Assembly (NCBI GenBank): GCA_031002005.1
Contig: CM061919.1
Coordinates: forward strand, 36,545,088-36,609,087
Source of the DNA: Vandiemenella viatica
Taxonomy: Eukaryota > Arthropoda > Insecta > Orthoptera > Morabidae
Length of the DNA stretch: 64,000 nucleotides
Direction of reading: 5' to 3'
The notes beneath the pieces were generated by a model. It did not search any database and had not been told where the DNA came from. It worked only from the letters and a program-made list of their open reading frames with translations. The position numbers and the translations under genes were made by a program. Of the stretch, positions 43,651 through 53,586 are shown in pieces (the first letter of the stretch is position 1; the number at the start of each line of letters is the position of its first letter).

Positions 43651-43974
43651 TATTCTGATTTTTTTTTTGTTCGTCTAAATTTAGAGAGCTAGAATTTTAC
43701 TTCGCAACAACACAATCAATAAACTGCACCATTTAAATGAAGGTTAAAGCAAAAAGGGGCAGAAAGTTTGAGAAAACCAATGCACTGCAGAAGTTGCTTG
43801 ATAAAGGAGCTGGATTGGGAGTTTTTGGAATAGAGGAGAAGGGTGAAGAGAGTGCTTGGTGTGTACAGGAGCCACGTTGGTGATGGTGCTTGGAGGGATA
43901 TTGGTTGAAGAAATAGGAGTACTGCATGTAAAGTAAGAGATCATCATGGACACAAGCTGGCATTCAATTTCATG

Positions 43975-44165
43975 CATAAGGGAGTTTAAACATATTTTTT
44001 GTGGGTAAGTATGTCAGGGATTGGAACAAATTACCAAACGTGATTCATAATTTACCCTAAACCCTGAAAGAATTTAAAATTCAAATACATAAATGGTAAA
44101 AGAAAATGGATGGTGGAATTTAGTGCTCAAAGTATATAAGATAATAATAATTTTTTTAAATAAGA
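43975..44165 (+). pseudogene. LINE ORF2 extreme C-terminus
   Basis: Plus-strand text YVRDWNKLPNVIHNLP, a stop, then TLKEFKIQIHKW matches the end of many LINE ORF2 proteins (F...WNxLPxxIxxxxSLxxFKxxLxxw). An (AAT)-rich tail follows at about 44140-44165. Too short to assign a clade. 43651-43974, upstream, is not recognised. Confidence 0.5.
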
Positions 44166-44370
44166 GTTGGTAATTAGATGACTAGTGAAATTGCCACCAG
44201 AGCATGCGCTTCACCCCAATTGAACAATTTGTGAATCAAGTAGCATTCAAGGTAAGTTTTGAATTACTTCTGTGATAGATGGAACATTTAAACTGCCATT
44301 ATTCAGTACTGGTGGGTAAAAGTCATATTTTCTGTAAGGAAATAGAGAGAAACTTAGTTCATAATTCGCA

Positions 44371-44430
44371 CCGTCAGCACAAAAGTGGTTAACCTTATCC
44401 CAACAAGTTAGGCCACTTTTGCACTGACAG
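44371..44430. repeat. Imperfect hairpin, about 26-bp stem
   Basis: ccgtcagcacaaaagtggtt with aacctt pairs with aagttaggccacttttgcac with tgacag, around an 8-nt loop. It could be a small MITE or relic of a foldback; no target duplication is evident. Confidence 0.5.
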
Positions 44431-44564
44431 CCTCATTTTACTGTAATTTACAGGACTGTAATACTGAAAGGTCTTCAAACTCGGCTAGCTTCTGCCAAAA
44501 CTTATTTTATGAACATGAGTCAGATTCAAGTGGGTGCGCAGACTTCCGCGGTCATTGTCTATGT

Positions 44565-45605
44565 TATCTTGGTTTGTCCGGCTTGAACTGCATCAATTTA
44601 TCGAAACCTAACATTTTGGCTATCATTTTGTGGCCTTCTTCAGAGGACTGTCATGGCTGGAACAGTTGCTGCCAACATATAGCACCTGAAGAGCGCGCTA
44701 ACTGTTCGGAGTGACGTCACTCAAGCTACTACCGCCAGCGTGGCCAGTTCGATGGAGACCTGTGTCCTTTGTTTTCCTAATCAAGTATGACCATATTTGG
44801 TCAAGTTGTAGCCCACCATCCACATTCAAATTATCTGGTACTTTTTATTATTATTACTATTTCCAACGCTTCTCTGATACACCTGTGCCACCATCTGCTT
44901 TCCTGAACCAGTAAACTAGTGTCACCAAATAAAATTGCAAGCCCACTGTCAGCAGGAGGTTGTGCTACAGCTGATTTGCTGATGTCATTATTTTTAAGAT
45001 GTCTAATGTGTTCACACAGCCTTTCTTTGACCATCCATCCACTCTCGCCGATTTACACTTGGCCACAGCCACAGGGTATCTGGTATACGCCCGCTGTCTG
45101 CAATTTCTCCCTCCGGTCTTTAACCTTTACAAGCACATCAGAAATCTTCCTGGGCGCTCTGTGTATTGGATGGATATTTTTCTTCTTTAAAAGACAGCCA
45201 ATTTTATCCATCACCCCAGGGATGTAGGGTAATATTGCCATGTGTCTGTCTGTCTTCTGGCTTCAGCTTCCGGTGCTGGAGCACAGGGTGGTGTTTGAGG
45301 TTCAAGCCTTGCGGTGGCCTTATTGATGAAGTCAAGGCTGTAGCCGTTTGCCAGAAACGTCTCCTTCAGAGTTTCTCTTTGAGTGACTATGCTCACTTTG
45401 TCACTGACTATGGAAGCATAGATGGTTAAAGTTTTTTAAAATCCCACGATTCACTGCTGGATGGTGGTGAGGGGCTGCATGTAAATAGTGATTCGTGTGC
45501 GTGGGCTTGCGATAAACTCCATGGCCTAGGGAGCCATCTTCCTTCCACTTCACGATCACGTCCAAAAAAGGAAGTTGTTTGTCCACCTTAATTTCCTTTT
45601 TCGTT
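44565..45605 (-). mobile_element. Penelope-like element, minus-strand copy (3' half)
   Basis: Minus strand in order: 45586-45401 PLE RT end (LPFLDVIVKWKEDGSLGHGV, YRKPTHTNHYLHA). 45396-45211 connector (ANGYSLDFINKATARLEPQT). 45241-45053 linker and GIY-YIG start (AILPYIPGVMDKIGCLLKKK, GVYQIPCGCGQV). 45034-44831 nuclease end (VKERLCEHIRHLKNN, ALEIVII). The 3' end near 44700-44600 has a tgctatatgttgg TATA-like box and cctctgaagaaggccac. It mirrors the plus-strand copy at 45606-46950, with which it is arranged head to head. Frameshifts and a lost YIG (a stop splits it at about 45050) inactivate it. Confidence 0.85.
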
Positions 45606-45792
45606 GGCGCTATTTAAGTGTTGGAAAAAAGTATGGAGGGATTCTCGCCACCAAAAAATTTTGAAGGACATGTTTATGACCAATGGCTACAGCCTTGACG
45701 TCATCAATAAGGCCACCACAAGGCTCGAACCGCGAGTGCTAACCTGTACTCCAGTACTGTAAGTTGAAGCCGGAAGACAAAAAGACAGACCC

Positions 45793-46146
45793 ATGGCAGT
45801 ATTACCCTATGTTCACGGGGTGACGGATACAATTGGCGATCTTTTAAAGAAGAAAAATATCCGTCCAATATACAGAGTGCCCAGGAATATTTCTGATGTG
45901 CTTGTAAAGGTTAAAGACCGGAGGGAGAAATTGCAGACAGCGGGCGTATACGAAATACCCTGTAGCTGTGGCCACGTGTATATCGGCGAGAGTGGATGGA
46001 CGGTCAAGGAAAGGCTGTGTGAACACATAAGAAATCTTAAAAATAACGGCGTTAGCAAATCAGCTGTAGCACAACATTCTGTTGACAGTGGGAATGCAAT
46101 TTTATTTGGTGACACTAGTGTACTGGTTCAAGAAAGCAGATGGTAG
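45793..46146 (+). pseudogene. PLE GIY-YIG endonuclease, first copy
   Basis: The open frame of 117 codons reads AVLPYVHGVTDTIGDLLKKK, NISDVLVKVKDRREKLQTAG, VYEIPCSCGHVYIGESGW and TVKERLCEHIRNLKNNGVSK. The GIY-YIG signature appears as GVY...VYIG, with the Cys residues of the insect PLE-specific Cys-x-Cys motif and the Arg of KERLCEHIR. It ends at a stop after LVQESRW. Upstream connector text at 45670-45790 is in a different frame. PLE nucleases make the nick that primes integration; this one lacks an attached RT. Confidence 0.85.
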
Positions 46147-46792
46147 CACAGGCGTGTCAGAAGCATTGGAAAGCAAAAAAAGATCAGATAATATGAACGT
46201 GGACAGCGGGCTAAAACTTGAACAAATATGGTCATGCTTGATTAGGAAAACGCAGGATGCAGACCCTCATCGGATCGGCCACACTGGCGGCAGTAGCTTG
46301 AGTGGGGGTGACGGATACAATTGGCGATCTTTTAAAGAAGAAAAATATCCGTCCAATATACAGAGTGCCCAGGAATATTTCTGATGTGCTTGTAAAGGTT
46401 AAAGACCGGAGGGAGAAATTGCAGACAGCGGGCGTATACGAAATACCCTGTAGCTGTGGCCACGTGTATATCGGCGAGAGTGGATGGACGGTCAAGGAAA
46501 GGCTGTGTGAACACATAAGAAATCTTAAAAATAACGGCGTTAGCAAATCAGCTGTAGCACAACATTCTGTTGACAGTGGGAATGCAATTTTATTTGGTGA
46601 CACTAGTGTACTGGTTCAAGAAAGCAGATGGTAGCACAGGCGTGTCAGAAGCATTGGAAAGCAAAAAAAGACCAGATAATATGAACGTGGACAGCGGGCT
46701 AAAACTTGAACAAATATGGTCATGCTTGATTAGGAAAACGCAGGATGCAGACCCTCATCGGATCGGCCACACTGGCGGCAGTAGCTTGAGTG
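45817..46792 (+). repeat. 488-bp direct tandem duplication within the PLE
   Basis: Unit 1 is 45817-46304 and unit 2 is 46305-46792, both starting ggggtgacggatacaa and ending cagtagcttgagtg. I find only one difference between them, so the event is very recent or an assembly artefact. Confidence 0.9.
46302..46634 (+). pseudogene. PLE GIY-YIG endonuclease, second tandem copy
   Basis: From GVTDTIGDLL to LVQESRW the protein is identical to the first copy. It starts at the duplication junction (agtg|ggggtgacgg) and so lacks the first eight residues. The surrounding 488 bp differ from the first copy at a single base that I can see (t in copy 1 vs c in copy 2, in aaagaYcagataa). Confidence 0.85.
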
Positions 46793-46950
46793 AAGTCACT
46801 CTGAATGGTTAGCGTGCTCTTCAGGAGCTATATATAGGTGGCAGTGGTTCAGCTGTGACAGACCTCTAAAGAAGACCACAAAATGATGGCCGAAACATTA
46901 GGTTTCGACAAATTGACAGGGTTCAACCCGGACAACCAAGATAACAACAG

Positions 46951-47504
46951 TCAGATTCCACATTGAGCAGCAGATAGCCTTAGGATACATTTTCTGGACC
47001 AAATGTAGATGAAATACAGGTATATTGCTTGTAAAACCCGTTATTATTTCAAATTCTTCATGTTTTTTAAGCAAAAAATCACACGAACATTTACTGATGA
47101 CATCTGCTAGAAATCACAGAACAATCTCATAGTCAAGCCAATTTTCTAAGAGCTAGATGAAGCAGCAGTAGTCAGATATATAGTATATATATTAAATCAA
47201 ATGTTGCAGTGATTTGGTTTCAGCTAATATTTTTTTTAAACTGAAAGTCAACTTTTATACTGTGATATGTCACACATACCTCCAAACGCACATGAATGCT
47301 CGAAGATGTTTACTCCGATAACTACAAAGAAGTTGTATTTAATTTTGCATCCCAGACTGACACATAAAAAGAATCAAACAAGACAGTTGGGAGTTCAGCG
47401 AAATAAAAATAAAATAAAAAATACACATGAAAATACGTGGAAATGCAATTTTTTCAATTCCTTTGATTTCAAGGGTTCTTACGGCTCCTGCTGCTTCCCA
47501 TAGG
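46951..47504. other. No recognised feature
   Basis: AT-rich sequence between the PLE pair and the SINE-like repeat. A 78-codon frame at 47267-47503 has no recognisable motif. Confidence 0.4.
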
Positions 47505-47755
47505 ATTCATGGTGGTAGAGCTCCGCATTCCCATTACAACTGTTGGCACTAGAATGGAAATGATGGGGTCAGCACCACACTCTGGTTGTTCTTTACCTTC
47601 CCCATGGTACTCATTGGATAGCAGGTTGAGTGGGCCTTGGCAGCCGTACTGGACATTCAGCTTCGAGGAAATATCCTCGGCTTCATTGGGGATCGAACCC
47701 CAGTGGTCCGGGCTGCAGTCTGCCGCTCAACTGCTTGAACTACAAGTGGTACATT
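47505..47755 (-). repeat. tRNA-derived SINE-like repeat
   Basis: On the minus strand: an A-box-like cagttgagcggcagactgc, then at about 30 bp a B box (ggggttcgatcccc), then a body of about 180 bp. A third head and body type, distinct from those at 7477 and 23388. Ends are approximate. Confidence 0.55.
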
Positions 47756-47934
47756 TACAAAACGTAAAAGAGGTATGAAAATGCAGATGAAAGCGGTATG
47801 CAACAGTAGAAGTAGGAAACAAACTAATATCCACTATTAGAGAGATAAAACGGAATCATTGGATTAAAACCATTGAAGAATTAAATTTTGCAAGAGACAG
47901 CCATAAAGGGTGGAGACTTCTAAAGCATCTAAAC

Positions 47935-50295
47935 CAGTGATGTCAAAGATACGGCCCACAGGCCACATCCGGCCCCCGGGCCCTATCAATACAGCCCGCA
48001 ATCGCAATGTGACACAGAAAGAAGAATCATGTTTTTTTAGAGCTTTTAGACTTCACTCAATTCGTCTACGGAAGTTTTAAAATGTGCAAATTACATTTAT
48101 AAGTAATTTCAAGGGCAGCGTGTGCCTAGACAAGTGAGAGAGATAGACAGTAATGCCATCTCTTAGCAACAAGCGGAATCTTCTGCGTGCTTCAAGTCTA
48201 GACTAGAACCTTCCTTATTGATATAAAAGGAGTGCGTCGGCGCGACATGAGTCAGTTGAGCCGATTGTGAAGGTATTGTGTATTTGTTTGTGTTGTGCGC
48301 GTGCCATATCCATAATTGTTGTGTCGAGTTCCATAATTGTTACAATTTTGGCATAATGTCACAAAAACGTAAAGTTGATAGTGAGTGCAGTTTTTCAGTC
48401 TAAATGGGAAATTGCATATTTTTTCATAGAATGGAAACGTAAACCACTGTGTTTGATTTGCAATCAAACAGTTGCTGTTTGTAAGGAGTTTAACTTGAAG
48501 AGACACTATGATACGAATCATAAATCAAAATTCGATTGTTACACTGAAAAAATAAGAATGGACACATTGTCATCTTTAAAATCTAAACTTCAAGGTCAAC
48601 AATCGATGTTTACTAAAATGAATCCTGAGAGCGAAGATGCCCTGAAATCAAGTTTTATTATTGCATTAGAAATCGTGAAGATATCAAAACCTTTCACAGA
48701 TGGTGATTTTATTAAAGACTGTTGAAAGTTGCCGATGTTTCATTTCCATCTGAAAAGTCAATAATTCAAAATATTTCTCTGTCAAGAAACACTGTTGCTT
48801 CAAAATTTGGTTCTTCAATTGAAGGAGAAAATTAAGGAATTTACAAACTTTTCACTGGCTGTTGACAAGAGCACTGATACTGTTGATACAGCTCAATTTG
48901 CTGTTTTTATACAAGGTATTAACAGTAACTTTGAAATAACTGAAGAACTATTAAAGTGCGTTCCATTGACAGGTACTACAACAGCAAATGATATTTGTTC
49001 TGCAATTGAGCATTTGATAGCAGAATATGAACTCGACTGGAATATACTTAGCAGCACAAATACGGATGGCGCTCCTGCCATGGCTGGGAAACATTCGGGT
49101 GTTGTAACTAAATTAAAACAGGAAACATCAGGGAATTTTGTGGGATTGAATCATTGGCATCCAAACATTTAAAAATGGACAATGTCAGGCAACCTATAAT
49201 TAAAATAGTAAATTTTATAAGGAGCAGAGGACTAAATCACCGACAGTTCAGGCAGTTTTTACAAGATTTGGACGAAAAGTTTTCTGATGTCCCTTATTTT
49301 ACCGAAGTTCGTTGGCTCAGTCGAGGAGTAGTTTTAGAAAGATTTTTTGCATTACGTGACTCTATTCAAGCTTTCATGTTAGAAAAAGGCAACCCAATTG
49401 ATTATGACAATGACTGGTGGGTTGATTGTGCCTTTTTGGTAGATATGAATAAACAGTTGACTGATCTGAATGTAAAGTTGCAGGGTAAAAATCTGATTGT
49501 CACTTAAATGTATTCATGTATTCAAGCATTTGAAACAAACTTGAGGCTGTGGGAAAATCAGGTAAAAAATCAAACTTTGGATCATTTCCCTCATTTAAAA
49601 TCATTTGACAAAGTGAACAAAAAAAAAAAAAATTGGATAAATATTCTCAACTTCTGCAAAATCTGATCACGGAATCCAAAAATCGTTTTGAAGACTTCCA
49701 CAAAACGAATGAAATGGAATTCGCAATTTTCAACAATCCATTCAATTTTGAAGCTTCACAGGCTCAAGTTCATTTGCAAATGGAGTTGACAGATCTTATA
49801 TCGGACAGTATTTTGAAAGAAAAATTTAAGGAGGTTAACGCTCTTACATTTTATACACAATATTTCAAGAGTTTGGGTAACTACCCGGAATTAAAAAAGC
49901 ATGCAGCACGCATTTTGAGCATGTTTGGTAGCACCTATTTATGTGAGTAGATGTTTTCCGTCATGAAAATAAATAAGAACAAACATCGTACAAGACTTAC
50001 AAACGAACATCTCCAATCAATCCTTAAAATAATTACAACAAATATGATACCTGAAATCAATGAGCTTGTCAAAAACAAGAGAAATCAGGTATCTGGATCC
50101 TCGAGCTCAAAATAATTACCCTCTTTTATAACTTTGATATGATTTTTAACACCCATATATATATATATATATATATATACACAATTAAATAAAATGTTAT
50201 AATAATTCAGTACATTTTTTTTATTTGAATCTGGCCTGCCTACAGATTCTAAATTTAATATACGGCCCTCTGCAAAATTGAGTTTGACACCTATG
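47935..50295 (+). mobile_element. hAT DNA transposon (GTF2IRD2-like) with perfect 8-bp target duplication
   Basis: The target copies atctaaac (47927-47934 and 50296-50303) are identical and fit nTnnnnAn. Termini are cagtgatgtcaaa and, reverse complemented, cataggtgtcaaa. A subterminal cggcccacaggcc (left) and cggccctctgcaaaa (right) add to the symmetry. The transposase runs on the plus strand. A TA microsatellite is at about 50154-50180. Insertion splits the LINE linker between codons (LLKHLN / NDPTK). Confidence 0.92.
48375..50100 (+). pseudogene. hAT transposase, GTF2IRD2/ZBED-like
   Basis: Zinc-finger-like segment at about 48430-48530 (KPLCLICNQTVAVCKEFNLK, RHYDTNHK; Cys-x-x-Cys...His). 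Then SLAVDKSTDTVDTAQFAVFI with the first catalytic Asp (48795-49172), NTDGAPAMAGKHSGVVTKL, EVRWLSRGVVLERFFALRDS (49154-49507). The dimerisation end FGSTYLCE-stop-MFSVMKINKNKHR and RLTNEHLQSIL lies at about 49910-50020. The general-transcription-factor-II-I-repeat-domain-2-like proteins of animals are domesticated or copied from this hAT group. Stops at 48723, 49170, 49505 and 49948 break it, but domain order is intact and divergence is low. Confidence 0.88.
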
Positions 50296-50303
50296 ATCTA
50301 AAC

Positions 50304-52495
50304 AATGATCCAACTAAGACCAATGTGCATTATAATATTACTGCCAACAAAATAGCCAACCAGCTGCTACTAAATAGGAAAGCTAATCACAAATCCAAAT
50401 TCCCAAACTATGGAAAGAAGACTGAGGAGAGAATAATGACCTCACAATACCATTCAGCCTGGAAGAATCAGAGAAAGCTATCAGACATAATAAAAATGGT
50501 AAATCAGCAGACCTGGATGACATCAGGACAGAGCAAATTAAACACTTTGGTCCAACAACAAAGAAATGGATCCTTCAGCTCTTTAACAACAGTGTAAGCA
50601 GATGGCAAATTACAAAGCTATGACAGAAGAGCCAAGTGATAGTTGCAGATAGTGAAGGAAACAATCCAATGAATTTTATACCAGTTTCGCTTCTACGTCA
50701 CCTTTACAAACTTCTTGAAAGAATCGTCTTAAACTGGCTCTTGCCTGTTGTTGCTTATACCAGAACAAGCTGGATTCGGCCTGGGCAAAGCTGCACAGGA
50801 AAACTGCTAAATTTTACGCAGTTTATAGAAGACAGATTCGAAGACTGTAAGGTGACAGGAGTGGTATTTGTTGTTTTTTTTTTGTCAGCAGTGTATGACA
50901 CCGTTAATCATCAGCTACTACTAGTCAAGTTCTACAACCTGACCAGGAATTTCAGTCTTGGTAAGGTCATTGTTACTCTTCTGCAGAATCGTAGATTCTT
51001 CGTTGACTTCCAAGGACAGCGTAGCCGTTGGAGTTTACAGAAGAATATGCTAGCCCCAGTACTGTTTAACATATATACCAATGATCAGCCTATATCCCCC
51101 AACAGTAGGAGTTTCCTGTATGCTGATGATCTTTCTCTGGCCTCACAGAGCAAAGAGTTTGAATCAGTGGAGAGCACCCTCATTAACACTCTTGAAGGTT
51201 TGTCAAGATACAATAGCACAAACCAGCTCAATGTGGAGCGTGGTTAGCACTTGGATGGGTGACTGCCCAGGCTGCCGCCATGGAGCCACAAGATGCAAGC
51301 AACTTAATGTCGCCTGTTAAGCAACATTGAGCGTGATGTTGTTAGACTCTTTCACGAGATGCAGCCAAACCAGTTGCACCCCGTCTGAGGCCGATGGAAG
51401 CACTGACCAATGGGAAAGCAGTGGAAAGTCTCTGTGGCAGCGGGTTATTTATAGAAGCCACGACTCGCTCGCGCAGTCATCGGAATTTTAGCTTCATTAT
51501 GACAGCTTACCTGACGAAGGCAGTGGAGGTTACTGCCAAAACATTATGTATTAAAGAAATCATGTTTAATAAAGATATTATCCGGCAGATAACCTGTGAA
51601 GATTTTGTTTCAGCTTTAACCTTATCCTGCAAAGACACAAGTATGTGCTTTTCATTTAAGGAATAGAGGATCCACTCATAGGTTAAAAGTAAAATGGTTG
51701 GGGGCTGAACTGGAACACTGTGACACTCCAAAATATCTAGGAATGATGCTTGACACATCTCTTACATTCAGGAAACATTGCATGCATTGCAAGCTGAAAA
51801 TTTCTGGCTGGATCACAGTGGAGTAGCCTACCTGAAAGCATCTGAACCTCTGAGTTGGTGCTGTGTTATTCCACTGCAGAGTATGCCTGTCCTGTATGGT
51901 ACAGCTCATCTCATGCCAAACAGGTGGACACAGCACTTAACAATAGTTGCAGAATAATAATAGGCTCTTTAAAATCCACTCCAGTCAAATGGCTCCACTG
52001 CCTCACTGGGATAGCACCACCTCCTGCTCGAAGAGAAATAGCAGCAAACAAAGAAATGAGGAAAGTGGATCATGAAAGAACTCATCCCTTACATGGGCAT
52101 ATACCACACAGGCAAAGACTGAAGTCCAGGAAAAGTTTCCTAAGAACATCACAGGAACTTACAACTATAAATGAGAAAGCCAACTGTGGGAAGCTAAGGC
52201 TCCAATTCCCTATGGCTGAGGAAGATTGTCTGAATCTTTAAAACCTGGGTATGAAAAGGGATGGTTGATATGGAAGTCTCTGAATAGGTTAAGATCAGGA
52301 GTGGGAAGATCCAAAGGCAACCTAGCAAGATGGGGATATGCAGAGATCGATGACAAGTGCGACAGCGGAGAAGATCAGACTGTACAGCACATGCCCCAGT
52401 GTCGACTGTATCAAGTACACTGCTCAGAAGACGATCTATATGAGGCCTCAGAAAATGCACTGAAAGTGGCCAAGTTTTGGTCTAGAACAATATGA
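50304..52495 (+). pseudogene. LINE ORF2 reverse transcriptase and C-terminal domain
   Basis: Frames 50325-50597 and 50636-51247 give the RT: MNFIPVSLLRHLYKLLERIV, IRPGQSCTGKLLNFTQFIED, VVFVVFFLSAVYDTVNHQLL (normally VDLSAAYDTV; the first Asp is lost in an altered T-run), QKNMLAPVLFNIYTND and FLYADDLSLASQS with the catalytic Asp pair. After the insert, the text resumes with PAKTQVCAF, KVKWLGAELEHCDTPKYLGM and, after further frameshifts, IAPPPARREIAANKEMRK (51855-52241). The final domain, 52226-52495, reads WKSLNRLRSGVGRSKGNLAR, KCDSGEDQTVQHMPQCRLYQ. Confidence 0.86.
51233..51612 (+). repeat. Composite insert: 5S-rRNA-like segment joined to a PLE-like terminus
   Basis: The left end, about 51235-51275, reads gagcgtggttagcacttgga then tgggtgactgcc, closely like the 3' part of eukaryotic 5S rRNA including its internal control region. 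About 160 bp further a TATA-like ggttatttatagaagcc is followed by cctgacgaaggcagtggagg then ttactgccaaaacattatg, the same kind of core as other PLE ends here. Short diverged flanking copies (cagctcaa / cagctttaa) may be the target duplication. It interrupts LINE RT text (NQLN / PAKTQ). Not a functional 5S gene: only about 40 bp are 5S-like. Confidence 0.65.
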
Positions 52496-52574
52496 TGTTT
52501 GTAATTGTGTAACAATATGTTTCTGACATGAAACAAATAAATTAAATTTGTTTTAGTTTCATGCCAGTGAAACA

Positions 52575-53135
52575 GATTTGCATGGAGAAGTTTTTTTTTT
52601 TTTTGTCTCAGTTAAGGGTGATGTGTAAAAATGTGCAATATACCGATATGGTTTTGAGGATACATGAAGAGGAACTGGAATTGATGTAAATAAATTTGAA
52701 GGGAATAATTTTTATTTGACAATGCTTCAGTAATTTACAGCAAATAATTTTTTGGACCTTACAGTTGAAAAAAGTAACTGATAGAAAAATTCAAATGTGG
52801 TGTTAATTTTTGGAACTTTGTGGTGGCAGGAATCTTCGGATAACTTATATTTAGATTTACATATTGGTCGATGGCTTGTTTGAAGAGAAAGGATAGTTTG
52901 AAATGTAAGTCTTGGATTATTATAAACATATTTGTTTTATTTTTCTGTCAGTAGGTAAAAATAATTCTTTCCTATTTATGTGTTGATAATTTGAATTGCA
53001 GGAGGCTGAAGTTCTTCTGAAATTTAGGGTACACCACAGCTGCTGACTGCATTTAAGATTTGCTTCTCCTTTAAATACACCACTGTCTGCAAGCATTTAA
53101 ATGCCTCTTGGGGATTTGAGGGAGTGTACTATTGC
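52575..53135 (+). repeat. Direct repeat, left copy, flanking a gag remnant
   Basis: Matches 54455-54992 over its whole length (for example gaggaactggaattgatgta, aaaaattcaaatgtggtgtt, tttgaattgcagg, ctgtctgcaagcatttaaat). My rough impression is 85-90% identity. The right copy continues the gag coding text, whereas the left copy begins inside it. Confidence 0.82.
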
Positions 53136-53586
53136 AACTGCTGTTGTACTAGGTGACCCTGATCCACGATCTTGTTTAAGCAATACTTTGAATGGTATAG
53201 TGGTGCTGAACTGCTGTAATGGAATTTTAAAAGCCAGCTGTGCAGTGATGAGGGAACATTGGCCCAGTGAGAGAAGAAGCGTTATTTGTGACCTCCCTTG
53301 AGAAGCATCAGGCCGCTTTGGTTTAAGAGGGCAGAAAAAGGTATTTATATGGAAACAGTGCACTGAATTAAAAATAAAATTTAAGAGGAACATTTGTAAG
53401 GTATTTATCCAGCACTATGACGAAAGAAAACATCTGTGAATATATGTATCAGGTATTTTTTATTTTAGGAAGAACAGAAGAAAATGTTAATTTATTCTTG
53501 TTACAGAGAAGTGCTTTCTTTTGGTGGCGGAAATTAAGTATAATTTTGATTTTTGTGTCTTTGTTGTGTTTAGATATAGTTCAAAA

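Larger units (their letters stand above)
45606..46950 (+). mobile_element. Penelope-like element, plus-strand copy with internal tandem duplication
   Basis: Starts with the connector (MTNGYSLDVINKATTRLEP, about 45670-45740), so nearly all of RT is missing. GIY-YIG regions are at 45793-46146 and again at 46302-46634. The 3' end (46800-46950) has gctatatataggtgg, then cctctaaagaagaccac and gatggccgaaacattagg, and ends near 46945 with caaccaagataacaacag. Reverse complemented, this end matches the outer end of the minus copy (44.57-44.70 kb), so the pair is symmetric. Confidence 0.85.
47760..52550 (+). mobile_element. LINE with RT, interrupted by a hAT and by a 5S/PLE-like composite insert
   Basis: The pre-RT linker at 47830-47926 (EIKRNHWIKTIEELNFARDS, WRLLKHLN) continues after the hAT at 50304 (NDPTKTNVHYNITANKIANQ). 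RT runs to about 51232, is interrupted by a 380-bp insert, and resumes at about 51615. The C-terminal domain ends at 52495 and an A-rich tail follows at about 52530-52550. The endonuclease is missing or left of 47760. The family, with a Cys/His-containing C-terminal domain after RT, is common in insects, but I do not assign a clade. Confidence 0.83.

Noticed and set aside
51233..51275. 5S rRNA gene
   Set aside because: Only about 40 bp resemble 5S rRNA and the 5' half is missing; it is part of an inserted repeat.
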